Shown here one piece after another: positions 8,600-17,002 of a DNA stretch of 64,000 nt. The first letter of the stretch is position 1. Every line of letters starts with the position of its first letter. Below the pieces are notes generated by a model, which was given only the letters and a program-made list of their open reading frames with translations, was not told where the DNA came from and searched no databases. A program made the position numbers and the translations under genes. The DNA comes from Streptacidiphilus rugosus AM-16 (GTDB lineage: Bacteria; Actinomycetota; Actinomycetes; Streptomycetales; Streptomycetaceae): the NCBI RefSeq assembly GCF_000744655.1, contig NZ_JQMJ01000004.1, positions 248,001 to 312,000 on the forward strand, in the 5' to 3' direction.

Positions 8600-10032
8600 C
8601 TGCTGCCTCCTTCCGTGCGCTTCCACCAGGCGCGGAAGGACTCCTTGGGGATGTCGGGGGTCCGGCGGCTGTCGGTCCAGCCGCCGAGCGGGCCGGGCAG
8701 CCTGTTCTTCGGGACCAGCGGCCCAGCCTTTCCTGCCGCGCGGACGGCGGCGTTCCAGGCGGCGGGGTGGTCCATCACCGCGCCGACGGCGCGCAGCGCC
8801 GCCTTCTCGGCGGGGTGCTTGACCTTGGCGTCGCCCTCGGCGACCTGGTGCCGCAGCTCCAGCAGCACGTCGGTGAAGCGGATCCGGACCGGGCAGACGT
8901 CGTTGCAGGCCCCGCAGAGGGAGGACGCGTAGGGCAGCGAGGCGGTCTGCGGGTCGTCGGGCCCCTTGAGCAGCGGGTTGAGGATCGCGCCGATCGGGCC
9001 GGGGTAGACGGAGCCGTAGGCCTGCCCGCCGGTGCGCTCGTAGACCGGGCAGATGTTCATGCAGGCGCCGCAGCGGATGCAGCGCAGCGCCTGGCGGCCG
9101 ACCTCGTCGGCCAGCGCGCGGGTGCGGCCGTTGTCGACCAGGACGAGGTGGAAGGTCTGCGGTCCGTCGCCGGGGATGACTCCCGTCCAGGTGGTCGTGT
9201 AGGGCGCCATCCGTTCACCCGTCGCGTTGCGGGCCAGCAGCTGCAGGAAGACCTCGAGGTCCTGCCAGCGGGGCACGATCTTCTCGATGCCCACCAGCGA
9301 GATCAGGGTGTCGGCCAGGGTCAGGCACATCCGCCCGTTGCCCTCGGACTCCACGACCACGGCGGTGCCGGTCTCGGCGACGAGGAAGTTGGCGCCGCTG
9401 ACGGCGACCTTGGCCTTGAGGAACTTCTCCCGCATGTGCAGGCGTGCGGCCTCCGCGAGCTGCGGGGGGTCGTCGGTGAGTCCCTCAGGGGCGGGGCGGC
9501 CGTGGCGGCCCATCTCGCGGACGAAGATGTCGCGGATCTCCGCGCGGTTGCGGTGCAGCGCGGGGACGACGACGTGCGAGGGCAGGTCGTCGCCCAGTTG
9601 GACGATGGCGGCGGCGAGGTCGGTCTCGCGGGCGCTGATCCCGACCTCCTCCAGGGCGTTGTCGAGTCCGATCTCCTCGGTGAGCATCGACTTGACCTTG
9701 ACGATCTCGCGTTCGCCGGTGGCCCGCACCAGGTCCGTGACGATGCGGTTCGCCTCAGCGGCGTCCCTGGCCCAGTGGACGGCGCCGCCGGCCGCGGTGA
9801 CCTTCTGCTCGACCTGGAGCAGGTAGCTGTCCAGGTGTGCCAGCACGTCGTTCTTCAGTGCGGCGGCGCTGTCGCGCAGGTCCTCCCAGTCGGGGCGTTC
9901 GGCGACGAGCCTGGCTCGCTTGGCGCGGATGGTCCCGGTGGCGCGGGTGACGTTGGCGCGCAGTTGCTCGTCGCTCGTCGCGGCGACGGCGGCCTCGGGG
10001 AAGGCGGGCCAGCCGACGAAGGTGCGGCTCAT
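8596..10032 (-). CDS. lutB: Lactate utilization iron-sulfur protein B
   Basis: A 478-residue LutB-type protein (LUD domain followed by ferredoxin-like region). Visible motifs are FLVAETGTAVVVESEGNGRM in the LUD part and two cysteine clusters, CIRCGACMNICPVYERTGG and CGACNDVCPVRI, which should bind two 4Fe-4S clusters that carry electrons from lactate. The ATG at 10032 overlaps the lutA stop (ATGA). With LutA and LutC it converts L-lactate to pyruvate. Full length and intact. Confidence 0.94.
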   Translation of the reverse strand: MSRTFVGWPAFPEAAVAATSDEQLRANVTRATGTIRAKRARLVAERPDWEDLRDSAAALKNDVLAHLDSYLLQVEQKVTAAGGAVHWARDAAEANRIVTDLVRATGEREIVKVKSMLTEEIGLDNALEEVGISARETDLAAAIVQLGDDLPSHVVVPALHRNRAEIRDIFVREMGRHGRPAPEGLTDDPPQLAEAARLHMREKFLKAKVAVSGANFLVAETGTAVVVESEGNGRMCLTLADTLISLVGIEKIVPRWQDLEVFLQLLARNATGERMAPYTTTWTGVIPGDGPQTFHLVLVDNGRTRALADEVGRQALRCIRCGACMNICPVYERTGGQAYGSVYPGPIGAILNPLLKGPDDPQTASLPYASSLCGACNDVCPVRIRFTDVLLELRHQVAEGDAKVKHPAEKAALRAVGAVMDHPAAWNAAVRAAGKAGPLVPKNRLPGPLGGWTDSRRTPDIPKESFRAWWKRTEGGSR

Positions 10033-10808
10033 CGGTTCGCCTCCGTGGCTGCGACGGGAAGCCCGGGCAAGGGCCCGTCCTCGGGGGTGCGGGCCAGGAT
10101 CTCCACCAGGTGCATCGGCCGTACGCCGTGGCCGTCCCTGGCGAGGCGGCCGCCGATGTTCATCAGGCAGGAGTTGTCCACGGCGGCCAGCACCGCGGCG
10201 CCGGTCTCCAGGACGTGGCGGGCCTTGTCGCCGTTCATGGCCCCGGAGACGGCCGGGTTCTTGACCGAGAAGGTGCCGCCGAAGCCGCAGCACTCCTCCT
10301 GCGCGGGGAGCTCCACGAAGTCGATCCCCCGCACGGCGCGCAGCAGCCGGTAGGGGCGGTCCCCCACCGGCGCGGCGCGCAGGCTGTGGCAGGTGGGGTG
10401 GTAGGTGACCCGGTGCGGGAAGTACGCGCCCACGTCCTCCACCCGCAGCACGTCGGTGAGGTAGGTCGTCAGCTCGTGCACCCGGGGCGCGAGCGCGCGC
10501 ACGTCGCGCACCAGTCCGGCGTCGCCGACGCTCTCCGCGGCGAGCGCGTACGCCTCGGCGGGCATGCCGCCGCAGGAGGCGGAGGGGACCACGACGGCGT
10601 CGTATCCCTCGAAGACGTCGACGAAGTGCCTGGCCAGCCGTGCGGTCTCGGCCCGGTAGCCCGTGTTCCAGTGCATCTGGCCGCAGCAACTCTGGCCGCT
10701 CGGGAAGTCCACCTCGACCCCGAGCCGCCGCAGCAGGCTGACGGCGGCCTGCCCGGAGCGCGGGAAGAGCGCGTCGTTCAGGCAGGTCACGAAGAGCGCG
10801 GTGCGCAC
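10029..10808 (-). CDS. lutA: Lactate utilization Fe-S oxidoreductase A
   Basis: A 259-residue LutA/GlcF-like protein with two CCG domains: SGQSCCGQMHWNTG near residue 40 and PAQEECCGFGGTFSVKNP near 180, whose cysteines hold a non-cubane Fe-S cluster. Also conserved: THPTCH-like VTYHPTCHSLR near 135. The GTG at 10808 is chosen because the protein then begins RTALFVTCLND, the usual N-terminus of LutA; an ATG at 10871 would add 21 unrelated residues and run into the regulatory repeats. First gene of the lut operon, divergent from the GntR gene. Confidence 0.92.
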   Translation of the reverse strand: MRTALFVTCLNDALFPRSGQAAVSLLRRLGVEVDFPSGQSCCGQMHWNTGYRAETARLARHFVDVFEGYDAVVVPSASCGGMPAEAYALAAESVGDAGLVRDVRALAPRVHELTTYLTDVLRVEDVGAYFPHRVTYHPTCHSLRAAPVGDRPYRLLRAVRGIDFVELPAQEECCGFGGTFSVKNPAVSGAMNGDKARHVLETGAAVLAAVDNSCLMNIGGRLARDGHGVRPMHLVEILARTPEDGPLPGLPVAATEANR

Positions 10809-10875
10809 AGAACGGCCTTTCGGAAGGTGGTCGCGAGGGTCCGTAGTCCTCCGGCGTTCCCATGCAAACATGGAC

Positions 10876-10902
10876 GCAAGCTTAGATGCAAGCTTAGATG
10901 CA
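10876..10902. promoter_or_regulatory. Tandem repeats in the lutA / gntR intergenic region
   Basis: Two exact 12-bp copies of GCAAGCTTAGAT in tandem, followed by GCA, each containing the palindrome AAGCTT. They lie 68 bp upstream of lutA and 31 bp upstream of the divergent regulator, in an otherwise GC-rich gap. This is a probable operator for the FCD-type regulator, though it does not match the LldR/LutR consensus I know. Confidence 0.5.
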
Positions 10903-10932
10903 GAACGTGGCTCCGCAGGTCACAATGGGTCC

Positions 10933-11643
10933 ATGCCGAAGCCGCCGCCCGCCGCCGACCTCGCCTACGCCCATCTGCGCGACCTCCTGCTGGACGGCGC
11001 GTACCCCGGTGGCGAACTGCTGTCCGAGGGCTCCGTCGCGGCCGAACTGGGCCTCTCCCGAACGCCCGTACGCGAGGCCTTCCTGCGACTGGAGGCCCAG
11101 GGCTTCCTGCGGCTCTATCCCAAGCGCGGCGCGATGGTCGTCCCGGTCACCCCCGGCGAGGCGACGGCCGTGCTCCAGGCCCGGCTGCTGATGGAGCTGT
11201 TCGCCCTGGACTCGCTGGCCCAGCAGCCGGACCCGGTCGTCCGGGCGACCGGCCGAGAGCTGCTCGCGCTCGCGACCCGCGAGGCGGACGCGGAGACCGG
11301 GCCCTCGTCGCGCCGGACGCTGGAGACCGCACGCGAATTCCACGCCCGGCTGATGCGGGCGGGCGGCAACGGCGTGCTCGCCGGCGCGCACGCGGCGCTG
11401 TGGGACCAGCAGATCCGGGTCAGCGCCGCCTCCACCTCCCGCCCCGCCCATGTCGTGGCGGACATCGAGGAGCACACCGCTCTCGCTGAGGCCCTGGCGG
11501 CGGGCGACGCGACGGGCGCCCGGCAACTCCTGATCGCCCACATCGCCGCCGTGGGCCGCCGCATCGGGCTGCCCACGGAACCCCGGCTTCCCACGGAACC
11601 GCACCCGGCCGTGTCCGCCGACGCGGACCGGATCGCACGGTAG
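10933..11643 (+). CDS. GntR-family (FCD subgroup) transcriptional regulator of lut
   Basis: A 236-residue regulator. The N-terminal winged helix-turn-helix (LAYAHLRDLLLDGAYPGGELLSE, then LGLSRTPVREAFLRLEAQGFL) is followed by an all-helical FCD ligand domain with conserved metal or ligand residues such as REFHARLM and HTALAEALAAGD. It is divergent from lutABC, so it probably represses the operon until lactate is present, like LutR of Bacillus. The ATG at 10933 lies shortly after the tandem-repeat operator candidate. It could instead respond to lactaldehyde-derived acids from the rha pathway. Confidence 0.88.
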   Translation: MPKPPPAADLAYAHLRDLLLDGAYPGGELLSEGSVAAELGLSRTPVREAFLRLEAQGFLRLYPKRGAMVVPVTPGEATAVLQARLLMELFALDSLAQQPDPVVRATGRELLALATREADAETGPSSRRTLETAREFHARLMRAGGNGVLAGAHAALWDQQIRVSAASTSRPAHVVADIEEHTALAEALAAGDATGARQLLIAHIAAVGRRIGLPTEPRLPTEPHPAVSADADRIAR

Positions 11644-11866
11644 TCGTCCGAGCCGTCGCACTCCGTCCCGACATCCCTCCACGGGACCTCACGGGAGCAC
11701 ACGCATTTTCACCTCACCGGTCAGAGCGATCCGACCGGACAGACACAAACGGACGAGGTACCCGGGCCGCGCCGCTCCCCCTTCCCCGTACGCCTTCCTA
11801 CCAGGCCGGGTCCACCACCGCGGGAGACAATGAGTGAGGTCGGCACGACCTGGCGAGGGGAGACCC

Positions 11867-14239
11867 GTGGAGCACGACAGCCGTCTGGCCTTCGTCGACG
11901 CCCTCGTCGGGATCCTCGTCGACGACACCCCGACGATCCGTGCCTGGACCGCTTCCGCCGATCGGCTGATCACGCCCGGACCGATCTCGCTGGCCGTCCC
12001 CGAAGGCACCCGATTCGACGCCGCGTACGAGGAGGCGTTCCGACCGGTCCAGGTCGGCCTCCGGGGCGCTGACGGCGTGGCCGTCCCTCTGGACGCGCTC
12101 CTGCTCCCCCTCCGCCGCACCGCGTCCCCGGGCGCGGCCGAGCCGGCCTCGCCGCCCGAGCAACTGCTGCTCGCCCTGCCGGCCGACACGGCGGGCAGGC
12201 TTCGCCAGGACGTGGCCTTCGTGCGGGAACTCTTCCTCCAGGACCGGGTCGGGGTCGCCCTCTTCGACCCCGAGCTGCGGCTCGTGCGCACGAACACGCA
12301 TCTGCTCCCCTACACCGGCCTGCCGATCGATCTCGCGGGCCACCGGCTCCACGACTTCCTCTTCCCTGAGGACGCGGAGGCGGTCGACGCGATGCTGCGC
12401 AGCGTCGTGGAGACCGGCCAGCCGCTGGTCACCTCCCCTCAGCTCGTCCGGACGAAGATCGACCCCCGCGGCGGGATCGCCATGGCCATCTCGGCGTTCC
12501 GGCTCCAGAACGTCGACGGGACCGTCATCGGAGTCGCGGGCCTGTTCACGGACATCACCGGCGAATACCGCGCCCGGCGGCGGCTCGCGCTGCTGCACGA
12601 GGTCACCGCCGCGATGGGCGGCACGCTCTCCGTCTCGGGCGTCGCCCAGGAGCTGGCGCACGCCCTGGTCGGCCCGTTCGCCGAGGCCGCGGTCGTGGAC
12701 GTCGCCTCGGCCGCGCTCCACGGCGACGAGATCCGGCCCGACAACACCGGCCGGCTCAGCCTCAGCCGGATCGCCGCGGCCGGGGAGTCCGCGCCCGCCA
12801 CCGGCGAGCTGCTCCGGATCACCGCCGCCGACGGCGAAGCCCATCCCGTCCCCCAGGAGGGAGAGACCGGCGGGCTCCGCTCGATGACCGTCAGGCTCGG
12901 CGCGCGGGGCCGGCTGCTCGGCCAGGTGACGGTGCACCGGAGCCCGGCCCTGGAGCCGTACGAACCCGAGGACCACGTCCTGCTCCAGGAGATCGCGGGA
13001 CGGGCGGGCCTCGCGCTCGACAACGCCTACCGGTACACCTACGAACACCGCGCGGCCGTCAGCCTCCAGCGCAGCCTGCTGCCGTCCGCGGCGCGTTCGG
13101 TGCCCGCGGTGACCACCGCGACCGTCTACCTGCCGGCCCACAGCGGCGACGTCGGCGGCGACTGGTTCGACGTCATCCCGCTCTCCTCGACGCGGGTCGC
13201 CCTCGTCGTCGGCGACGTCACCGGCCACGGCCTGCAGGCCTCGGCGACCATGGCCCGGATCCGCACGGCGGTCCGCACGCTGGCCGACCTCGACCTGGAG
13301 CCGGACGAACTCCTGGTCCACCTCGACGACCTGGTCTCGCAGCTGCTCGCCGAGACGGCCTTCACGGACTCCGACACGGACGGGGAGGACGACGCCGGCC
13401 AGGACGCGAGCGCGGACGACGACCGGACCGAGCAGGGCTCGTTCGCCGGGACCTGCCTGTACGCCCTGCACGACCCGATCGCCCGGACGTGCCTGATCGC
13501 CAGCGCCGGCCATCCGCCGCCCGCCGTCCTCCACCCCGACGGGCGGGCCGAGTTCCTGCCGGTGATCCCCGGCCCTCCGCTGGGCGTCGGCGGCCTCCCC
13601 TTCGAACTGCTGCGGGCGGACATCGAACCGGGCAGCATGCTCGCCCTCTACACCGACGGCCTGATCGAACGCGGGGACGGGGACATCGACTCCGGCATGG
13701 CCGAGCTGCTGCGCCGGCTGAGCCAGGTGCCCGCCGACGAGGTGCGGCTGGGCGACACCGGCCAACGGATCGTCACCGGGCTGCCGCCGACCCGGCTCAA
13801 CGACGACGTGACCCTCCTGCTCGCCCGGACGAAGGCCGTTCCTGAACAGGACGTCGTGGTCTGGACGGTGGACGCCAACCCGCGCAGCGTGGCCGGCGCG
13901 AGGGCGGCCGCCACCGCGTGCCTGGAACGATGGGGCCTCGAGGCCCTGGTCTTCACCACGGAACTCCTGCTCAGCGAACTGGTCACCAACGCCATCCGCT
14001 ACGGACGCCCGCCGATCACCGTCCGGATGATCCGCGCCGGCTCCCTGACCTGCGAGGTCTCCGACGGCAGCAGCAGCCAGCCCCGGATGCGCCGCGCCCG
14101 CGTCACCGACGAGGGCGGCCGCGGCCTCTACCTCGTCGCCCAGCTGACCAGCCGCTGGGGCAGCCGCTACACCGCCCGCGGCAAGACCATCTGGGCCGAA
14201 CAGCCGCTCCCCACGGACAGCCCCGCTGCGGGCTCCTAG
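11867..14239 (+). CDS. PP2C (SpoIIE-type) phosphatase with PAS, GAF and HATPase domains
   Basis: A 790-residue cytoplasmic signalling protein. After an N-terminal region of about 110 residues come a PAS-like domain (VGVALFDPELRLVRTN, about 120-230), a GAF-like domain (about 240-400), a PP2C/SpoIIE domain (SGDVGGDWFDVI and VVGDVTGHGLQASATMARIR carry the metal-binding aspartates, about 410-645) and a C-terminal anti-sigma-type HATPase (LLLSELVTNAIRYG with the N-box, about 660-785). Such proteins dephosphorylate anti-anti-sigma factors and may also act as serine kinases. No membrane segment is seen. GTG at 11867 has GAGGGGAG upstream; a GTG 33 bp earlier is possible. The partner sigma factor is not in the window. 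Confidence 0.9.
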   Translation: MEHDSRLAFVDALVGILVDDTPTIRAWTASADRLITPGPISLAVPEGTRFDAAYEEAFRPVQVGLRGADGVAVPLDALLLPLRRTASPGAAEPASPPEQLLLALPADTAGRLRQDVAFVRELFLQDRVGVALFDPELRLVRTNTHLLPYTGLPIDLAGHRLHDFLFPEDAEAVDAMLRSVVETGQPLVTSPQLVRTKIDPRGGIAMAISAFRLQNVDGTVIGVAGLFTDITGEYRARRRLALLHEVTAAMGGTLSVSGVAQELAHALVGPFAEAAVVDVASAALHGDEIRPDNTGRLSLSRIAAAGESAPATGELLRITAADGEAHPVPQEGETGGLRSMTVRLGARGRLLGQVTVHRSPALEPYEPEDHVLLQEIAGRAGLALDNAYRYTYEHRAAVSLQRSLLPSAARSVPAVTTATVYLPAHSGDVGGDWFDVIPLSSTRVALVVGDVTGHGLQASATMARIRTAVRTLADLDLEPDELLVHLDDLVSQLLAETAFTDSDTDGEDDAGQDASADDDRTEQGSFAGTCLYALHDPIARTCLIASAGHPPPAVLHPDGRAEFLPVIPGPPLGVGGLPFELLRADIEPGSMLALYTDGLIERGDGDIDSGMAELLRRLSQVPADEVRLGDTGQRIVTGLPPTRLNDDVTLLLARTKAVPEQDVVVWTVDANPRSVAGARAAATACLERWGLEALVFTTELLLSELVTNAIRYGRPPITVRMIRAGSLTCEVSDGSSSQPRMRRARVTDEGGRGLYLVAQLTSRWGSRYTARGKTIWAEQPLPTDSPAAGS

Positions 14240-14265
14240 ATCCTTGAATCATCCTCCGGCGGGAG

Positions 14266-14540
14266 TGAACGTCGCCGTTCCCGGTAGTGGTGACGGTCGA
14301 GTTGGAGCCGCTGTCGTCCGGGAGGGATTCCAGATACGTGTGACGCCGCGTCACCGTGCCCGCTTCGCGGGCGATGCGGCCGCCCGCGTCCCGCACAGGG
14401 GTCGTGACGCCGCCCGGGCAGAGCAGCGCGTGGTGGAAGGCGGCGGTGTCCTGGTACGGCCCCACCGAACCTGCGACCGCTCCGATCACCCCCGCCGCAC
14501 CGATCAACAGGCCGACCACCCCGAACCGCCAGGATGCCAC
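14266..14540 (-). pseudogene. Possible remnant of a small membrane protein gene
   Basis: On the minus strand this reads ASWRFGVVGLLIGAAGVIG with a clear hydrophobic segment, then a region with a Cys-Pro and VTRRHTYLESLPDD that resembles extracytoplasmic parts of some actinomycete membrane proteins. The frame continues without a stop into the 3' end of the phosphatase gene, and no good ribosome site is seen. It is probably a truncated or decayed gene, or a chance reading frame. Confidence 0.25.
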
Positions 14541-14594
14541 GGCGCGGATCGACCCGTCGCGGTCCGTCGCGACCGCGCCTCTGCCCACAGCGAA

Positions 14595-14609
14595 TCTGCG
14601 GCGGGCAGA
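14595..14609. promoter_or_regulatory. PopR-like palindrome upstream of the clpP pair
   Basis: TCTGC-N5-GCAGA, 77 bp before the first clpP start. From memory, PopR of Streptomyces lividans recognises TTCTGCC-N3-GGCAGAA at the clpP3 promoter; the core arms and spacing agree, the outer bases do not. A PopR-like gene lies at 17003-17401, so this is a plausible activator site. Confidence 0.5.
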
Positions 14610-14685
14610 CAAACCGCCTTCGGGGAGCTTCCGGAGACGACAGTGGAGAGGACAGCACTCCCTACGTCGACGACGAGGAGACCTG

Positions 14686-15324
14686 ATGACTCCCCGCACC
14701 ACGTTCGCGCCCCGGGCGGAGGACGGCGACACGCCGGTCGGCCGCTTCGACGACCACCTCGCGACCCAACTGCTCGCCCAGCGGATCGTCCTGCTCGGCA
14801 CCCAGGTCGACGAGGTGTCGGCCAACCGGGTCTGCGCCCAGCTCCTGCTGCTGTCCGCGGAGGACCCGCGCTCCGACATCAGCCTCTACATCAACAGCCC
14901 CGGCGGGTCGGTCACCGCGGGTCTCGCCATCTACGACACCCTGCGGCTCATCCCCAACGACGTCTCCACGCTGGCGATGGGAATCGCGGCCAGCATGGGC
15001 CAGTTCCTGCTCACCGTGGGCGCGCCCGGCAAGCGCTTCGCCCTGCCGAACGCGCGGATCATGATGCACCAGCCCTCGGCGGGCATCGGCGGCACCGCCT
15101 CGGACATCGAGATCCAGGCGGAGAACCTCCAGTTCACCAAGAAGGCCATCGAACGGATCACCGCCGAGCACACCGGGCAGAGTGAGGAGACGATCGCCCG
15201 CGACGGCGACAGGGACCGCTGGTTCACGGCCGAACAGGCCAGGGAGTACGGCATGGTGGACCAGGTGGTGGCGTCGCTCGCCGACGTCCGCCCGGCCACG
15301 TCGCGCCGACGGATGGGGTTGTGA
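14686..15324 (+). CDS. ATP-dependent Clp protease proteolytic subunit (ClpP3-like)
   Basis: A 212-residue serine peptidase that forms the proteolytic chamber of Clp protease with an AAA+ partner such as ClpC or ClpX. The triad is complete: Ser103 in GIAASMGQ, His128 in ARIMMHQP and Asp177 in DRDRWF. The oligomerisation signature [18 protein letters not shown] is intact. The ATG at 14686 follows GAGGAG. One base separates its stop from the next clpP ATG, so the two form one operon. By analogy with S. lividans this is the second, inducible clpP pair (clpP3 clpP4) and not the housekeeping one. Confidence 0.93.
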   Translation: MTPRTTFAPRAEDGDTPVGRFDDHLATQLLAQRIVLLGTQVDEVSANRVCAQLLLLSAEDPRSDISLYINSPGGSVTAGLAIYDTLRLIPNDVSTLAMGIAASMGQFLLTVGAPGKRFALPNARIMMHQPSAGIGGTASDIEIQAENLQFTKKAIERITAEHTGQSEETIARDGDRDRWFTAEQAREYGMVDQVVASLADVRPATSRRRMGL

Positions 15325-15325
15325 C

Positions 15326-15928
15326 ATGGGCTCGTACACGGTTCCCTACGTCATCGAGCGGACCGCGCAGGGCGAGCGCTCCTACGACGTCTTCAGCCGC
15401 CTGCTGAACGAGCGGATCATCTTCCTCGGCACGGAGATCGACGACGGCGTCGCCAACGTGGTCATCGCGCAGCTCCTGCACCTGGAGTCCGCGAGCCCGG
15501 AGCAGGAGATCTCGATCTACATCAACTCGCCGGGCGGATCGTTCACCTCGCTGATGGCGATCTACGACACGATGACCTTCGTCCAGGCCCCGATCTCCAC
15601 CTTCTGCGTCGGCCAGGCGGCGTCGACGGCGGCGGTCCTGCTGGCCGGCGGAGACCCGGGCCGCCGCTTCGTGCTACGCCACGCCCGCGTCCTCCTCGGC
15701 CAGCCGGCCAGCGGTGGTCAACAGGGAACGGTCTCCGACCTCACCCTCGCGGCCAAGGAGATGGCGCGCATCCGCTCCCAGGTCGAAGAGGTCCTCTCCC
15801 ACCACACCCACCACGACACGGCCACCCTCCGCGCGGACATGGACCGCGACAAGATCCTCACCGCGGACGAGGCCGTCGCCTACGGCCTCGCCGACGAGGT
15901 CCTGAGCCGAAGGCTCGCCTTCGTCTGA
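15326..15928 (+). CDS. ClpP-like subunit with catalytic His replaced by Gly (ClpP4-like)
   Basis: A 200-residue ClpP homologue. Ser100 (GQAASTAAV) and Asp175 (DRDKIL) are present, but the motif that normally reads MHQP or IHQP is LLGQP, so Gly125 occupies the catalytic His position. The codon is GGC, not a reading error between His codons differing by one base. [18 protein letters not shown] is intact, so assembly should be possible. It probably forms a mixed ring with the upstream ClpP and may be inactive alone, as ClpR is in cyanobacteria and chloroplasts. Whether this loss is general among ClpP4 proteins I cannot check here. Confidence 0.9.
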   Translation: MGSYTVPYVIERTAQGERSYDVFSRLLNERIIFLGTEIDDGVANVVIAQLLHLESASPEQEISIYINSPGGSFTSLMAIYDTMTFVQAPISTFCVGQAASTAAVLLAGGDPGRRFVLRHARVLLGQPASGGQQGTVSDLTLAAKEMARIRSQVEEVLSHHTHHDTATLRADMDRDKILTADEAVAYGLADEVLSRRLAFV

Positions 15929-15951
15929 CCGACCAGGCAGGCGTTCGGCCT

Positions 15952-16224
15952 TCAGCCTTCGTCGACGAGACCGCAGGCGAAGGGAAACGCCTCGAGGAAC
16001 TCCCGACGGCCGGGCTCCGTCTCCGCCTCCGCCAGCTCCGCGAGCACGAGGAGAAAGCGGTCGCGTTGGTCCTGCGGCATCCGCAGCAGCGCCCAACTCA
16101 CGCTCTCGCTGACCTTCACGGCGGAGTCCGGGTCGACCTCGTCGTCCTCGCAACTGTCGAGGAACCAGAGGACATCGACGAGGAGCCCGGCCAGGACGGT
16201 CACCAGCGGATCTGTGTCGGTCAC
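15952..16224 (-). CDS. Small acidic protein of unknown function
   Basis: A 90-residue acidic protein (DSCEDDEVDPDSAVKVSES) with helical character and no membrane segment or recognisable family. The GTG at 16224 overlaps the stop of the preceding gene as GTGA, so translation is probably coupled to it. It is convergent with the clpP pair, only 24 bp after their stop. The close coupling and normal codon use support a real gene. Confidence 0.65.
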   Translation of the reverse strand: MTDTDPLVTVLAGLLVDVLWFLDSCEDDEVDPDSAVKVSESVSWALLRMPQDQRDRFLLVLAELAEAETEPGRREFLEAFPFACGLVDEG

Positions 16225-16967
16225 CGGGGCAGCATATCCAGCCGGGTGCGCGGGTTCCTCTCCCGGTCGGGCCAACAGACCGCCCGGCCGTACGGGGTGA
16301 GTTGCAGGTCCAGATATCCGCCGTACACGTTTCGGACAGCGAGCAGCGGAGCCGCGGCGAGGGTGCTCGGCGCCTGTGTCGCCGCCGGCTCGTCCGCTGC
16401 CGGGGCGAAGTGGAAGACGACGAACGGAGCCTTCGCGTCGCCGCACCCGTAGCCCAGTGTCTTGGCGCGGTGTGGTTCCGGGTCGCCGAAGGTGACCGAG
16501 GCCGGGCCGAACGCGTCCAGGACGTCGTGAACGGTGCGGTCCGTGTCGGCCCAGGCGGGCGCGCGGTCCAGGAGGACGGAGTGGTCCGCAGCCGTGAGCG
16601 GCCGGTCCAGGTGGAGCCAGCTGTGGCGGTACGCGTCCTCGCCGTACTGGGACGCCGTCACATGGATGGCCGGGTCGGCGAAGTGATCGCGTACCAGAGG
16701 CGCGGTGCTGAGGCGTTCGTGGCCGTCGGGGATCCACACGGTCCCCTCGGTCAGCCGGCTCGCCTCCGCGATCAGGTCGAGCAGCAGCGGCAGCACGGAC
16801 AGGCCGCCGTGGTCTGCGGGCCGACGGACGGCCTGGTTGAACTTCGCGATCAGACCCTCGCGGCCCAGACGCCCGGGCCTCGGGCGGGCGGTCTGCTCGG
16901 AGACCGTCGCCGCGTCAGAGACCTCGGGTCGGGCATCGGCGCGGAGCCGCTCGTCCGTCATGAACAC
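16221..16967 (-). CDS. Protein of unknown function in the clpP-popR interval
   Basis: A 248-residue soluble protein that I do not recognise. It has an N-terminal Arg/Pro-rich stretch (about residues 25-35), a helix-rich middle (SVLPLLLDLIAEASRLTEG near 55) and a C-terminal half with aromatic-rich strands (APFVVFHFAPAADE, NVYGGYLDLQLTPYGRAVCW). It starts with ATG at 16967, with a second in-frame ATG two codons later, and GGGGGA just upstream. It is coupled to the small acidic gene downstream and lies 35 bp after the PopR-like gene on the same strand, so the three may form one operon. Confidence 0.65.
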   Translation of the reverse strand: MFMTDERLRADARPEVSDAATVSEQTARPRPGRLGREGLIAKFNQAVRRPADHGGLSVLPLLLDLIAEASRLTEGTVWIPDGHERLSTAPLVRDHFADPAIHVTASQYGEDAYRHSWLHLDRPLTAADHSVLLDRAPAWADTDRTVHDVLDAFGPASVTFGDPEPHRAKTLGYGCGDAKAPFVVFHFAPAADEPAATQAPSTLAAAPLLAVRNVYGGYLDLQLTPYGRAVCWPDRERNPRTRLDMLPR

Positions 16968-17002
16968 GTCCCCCTTCTGGTGAGAGGCGCAAGCCGGCCC
17001 GG

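Noticed and set aside
11834-11866. Upstream GTG as start of the large phosphatase
   Set aside because: Possible, but the GTG at 11867 has the better ribosome site (GAGGGGAG) and the added residues look non-conserved.
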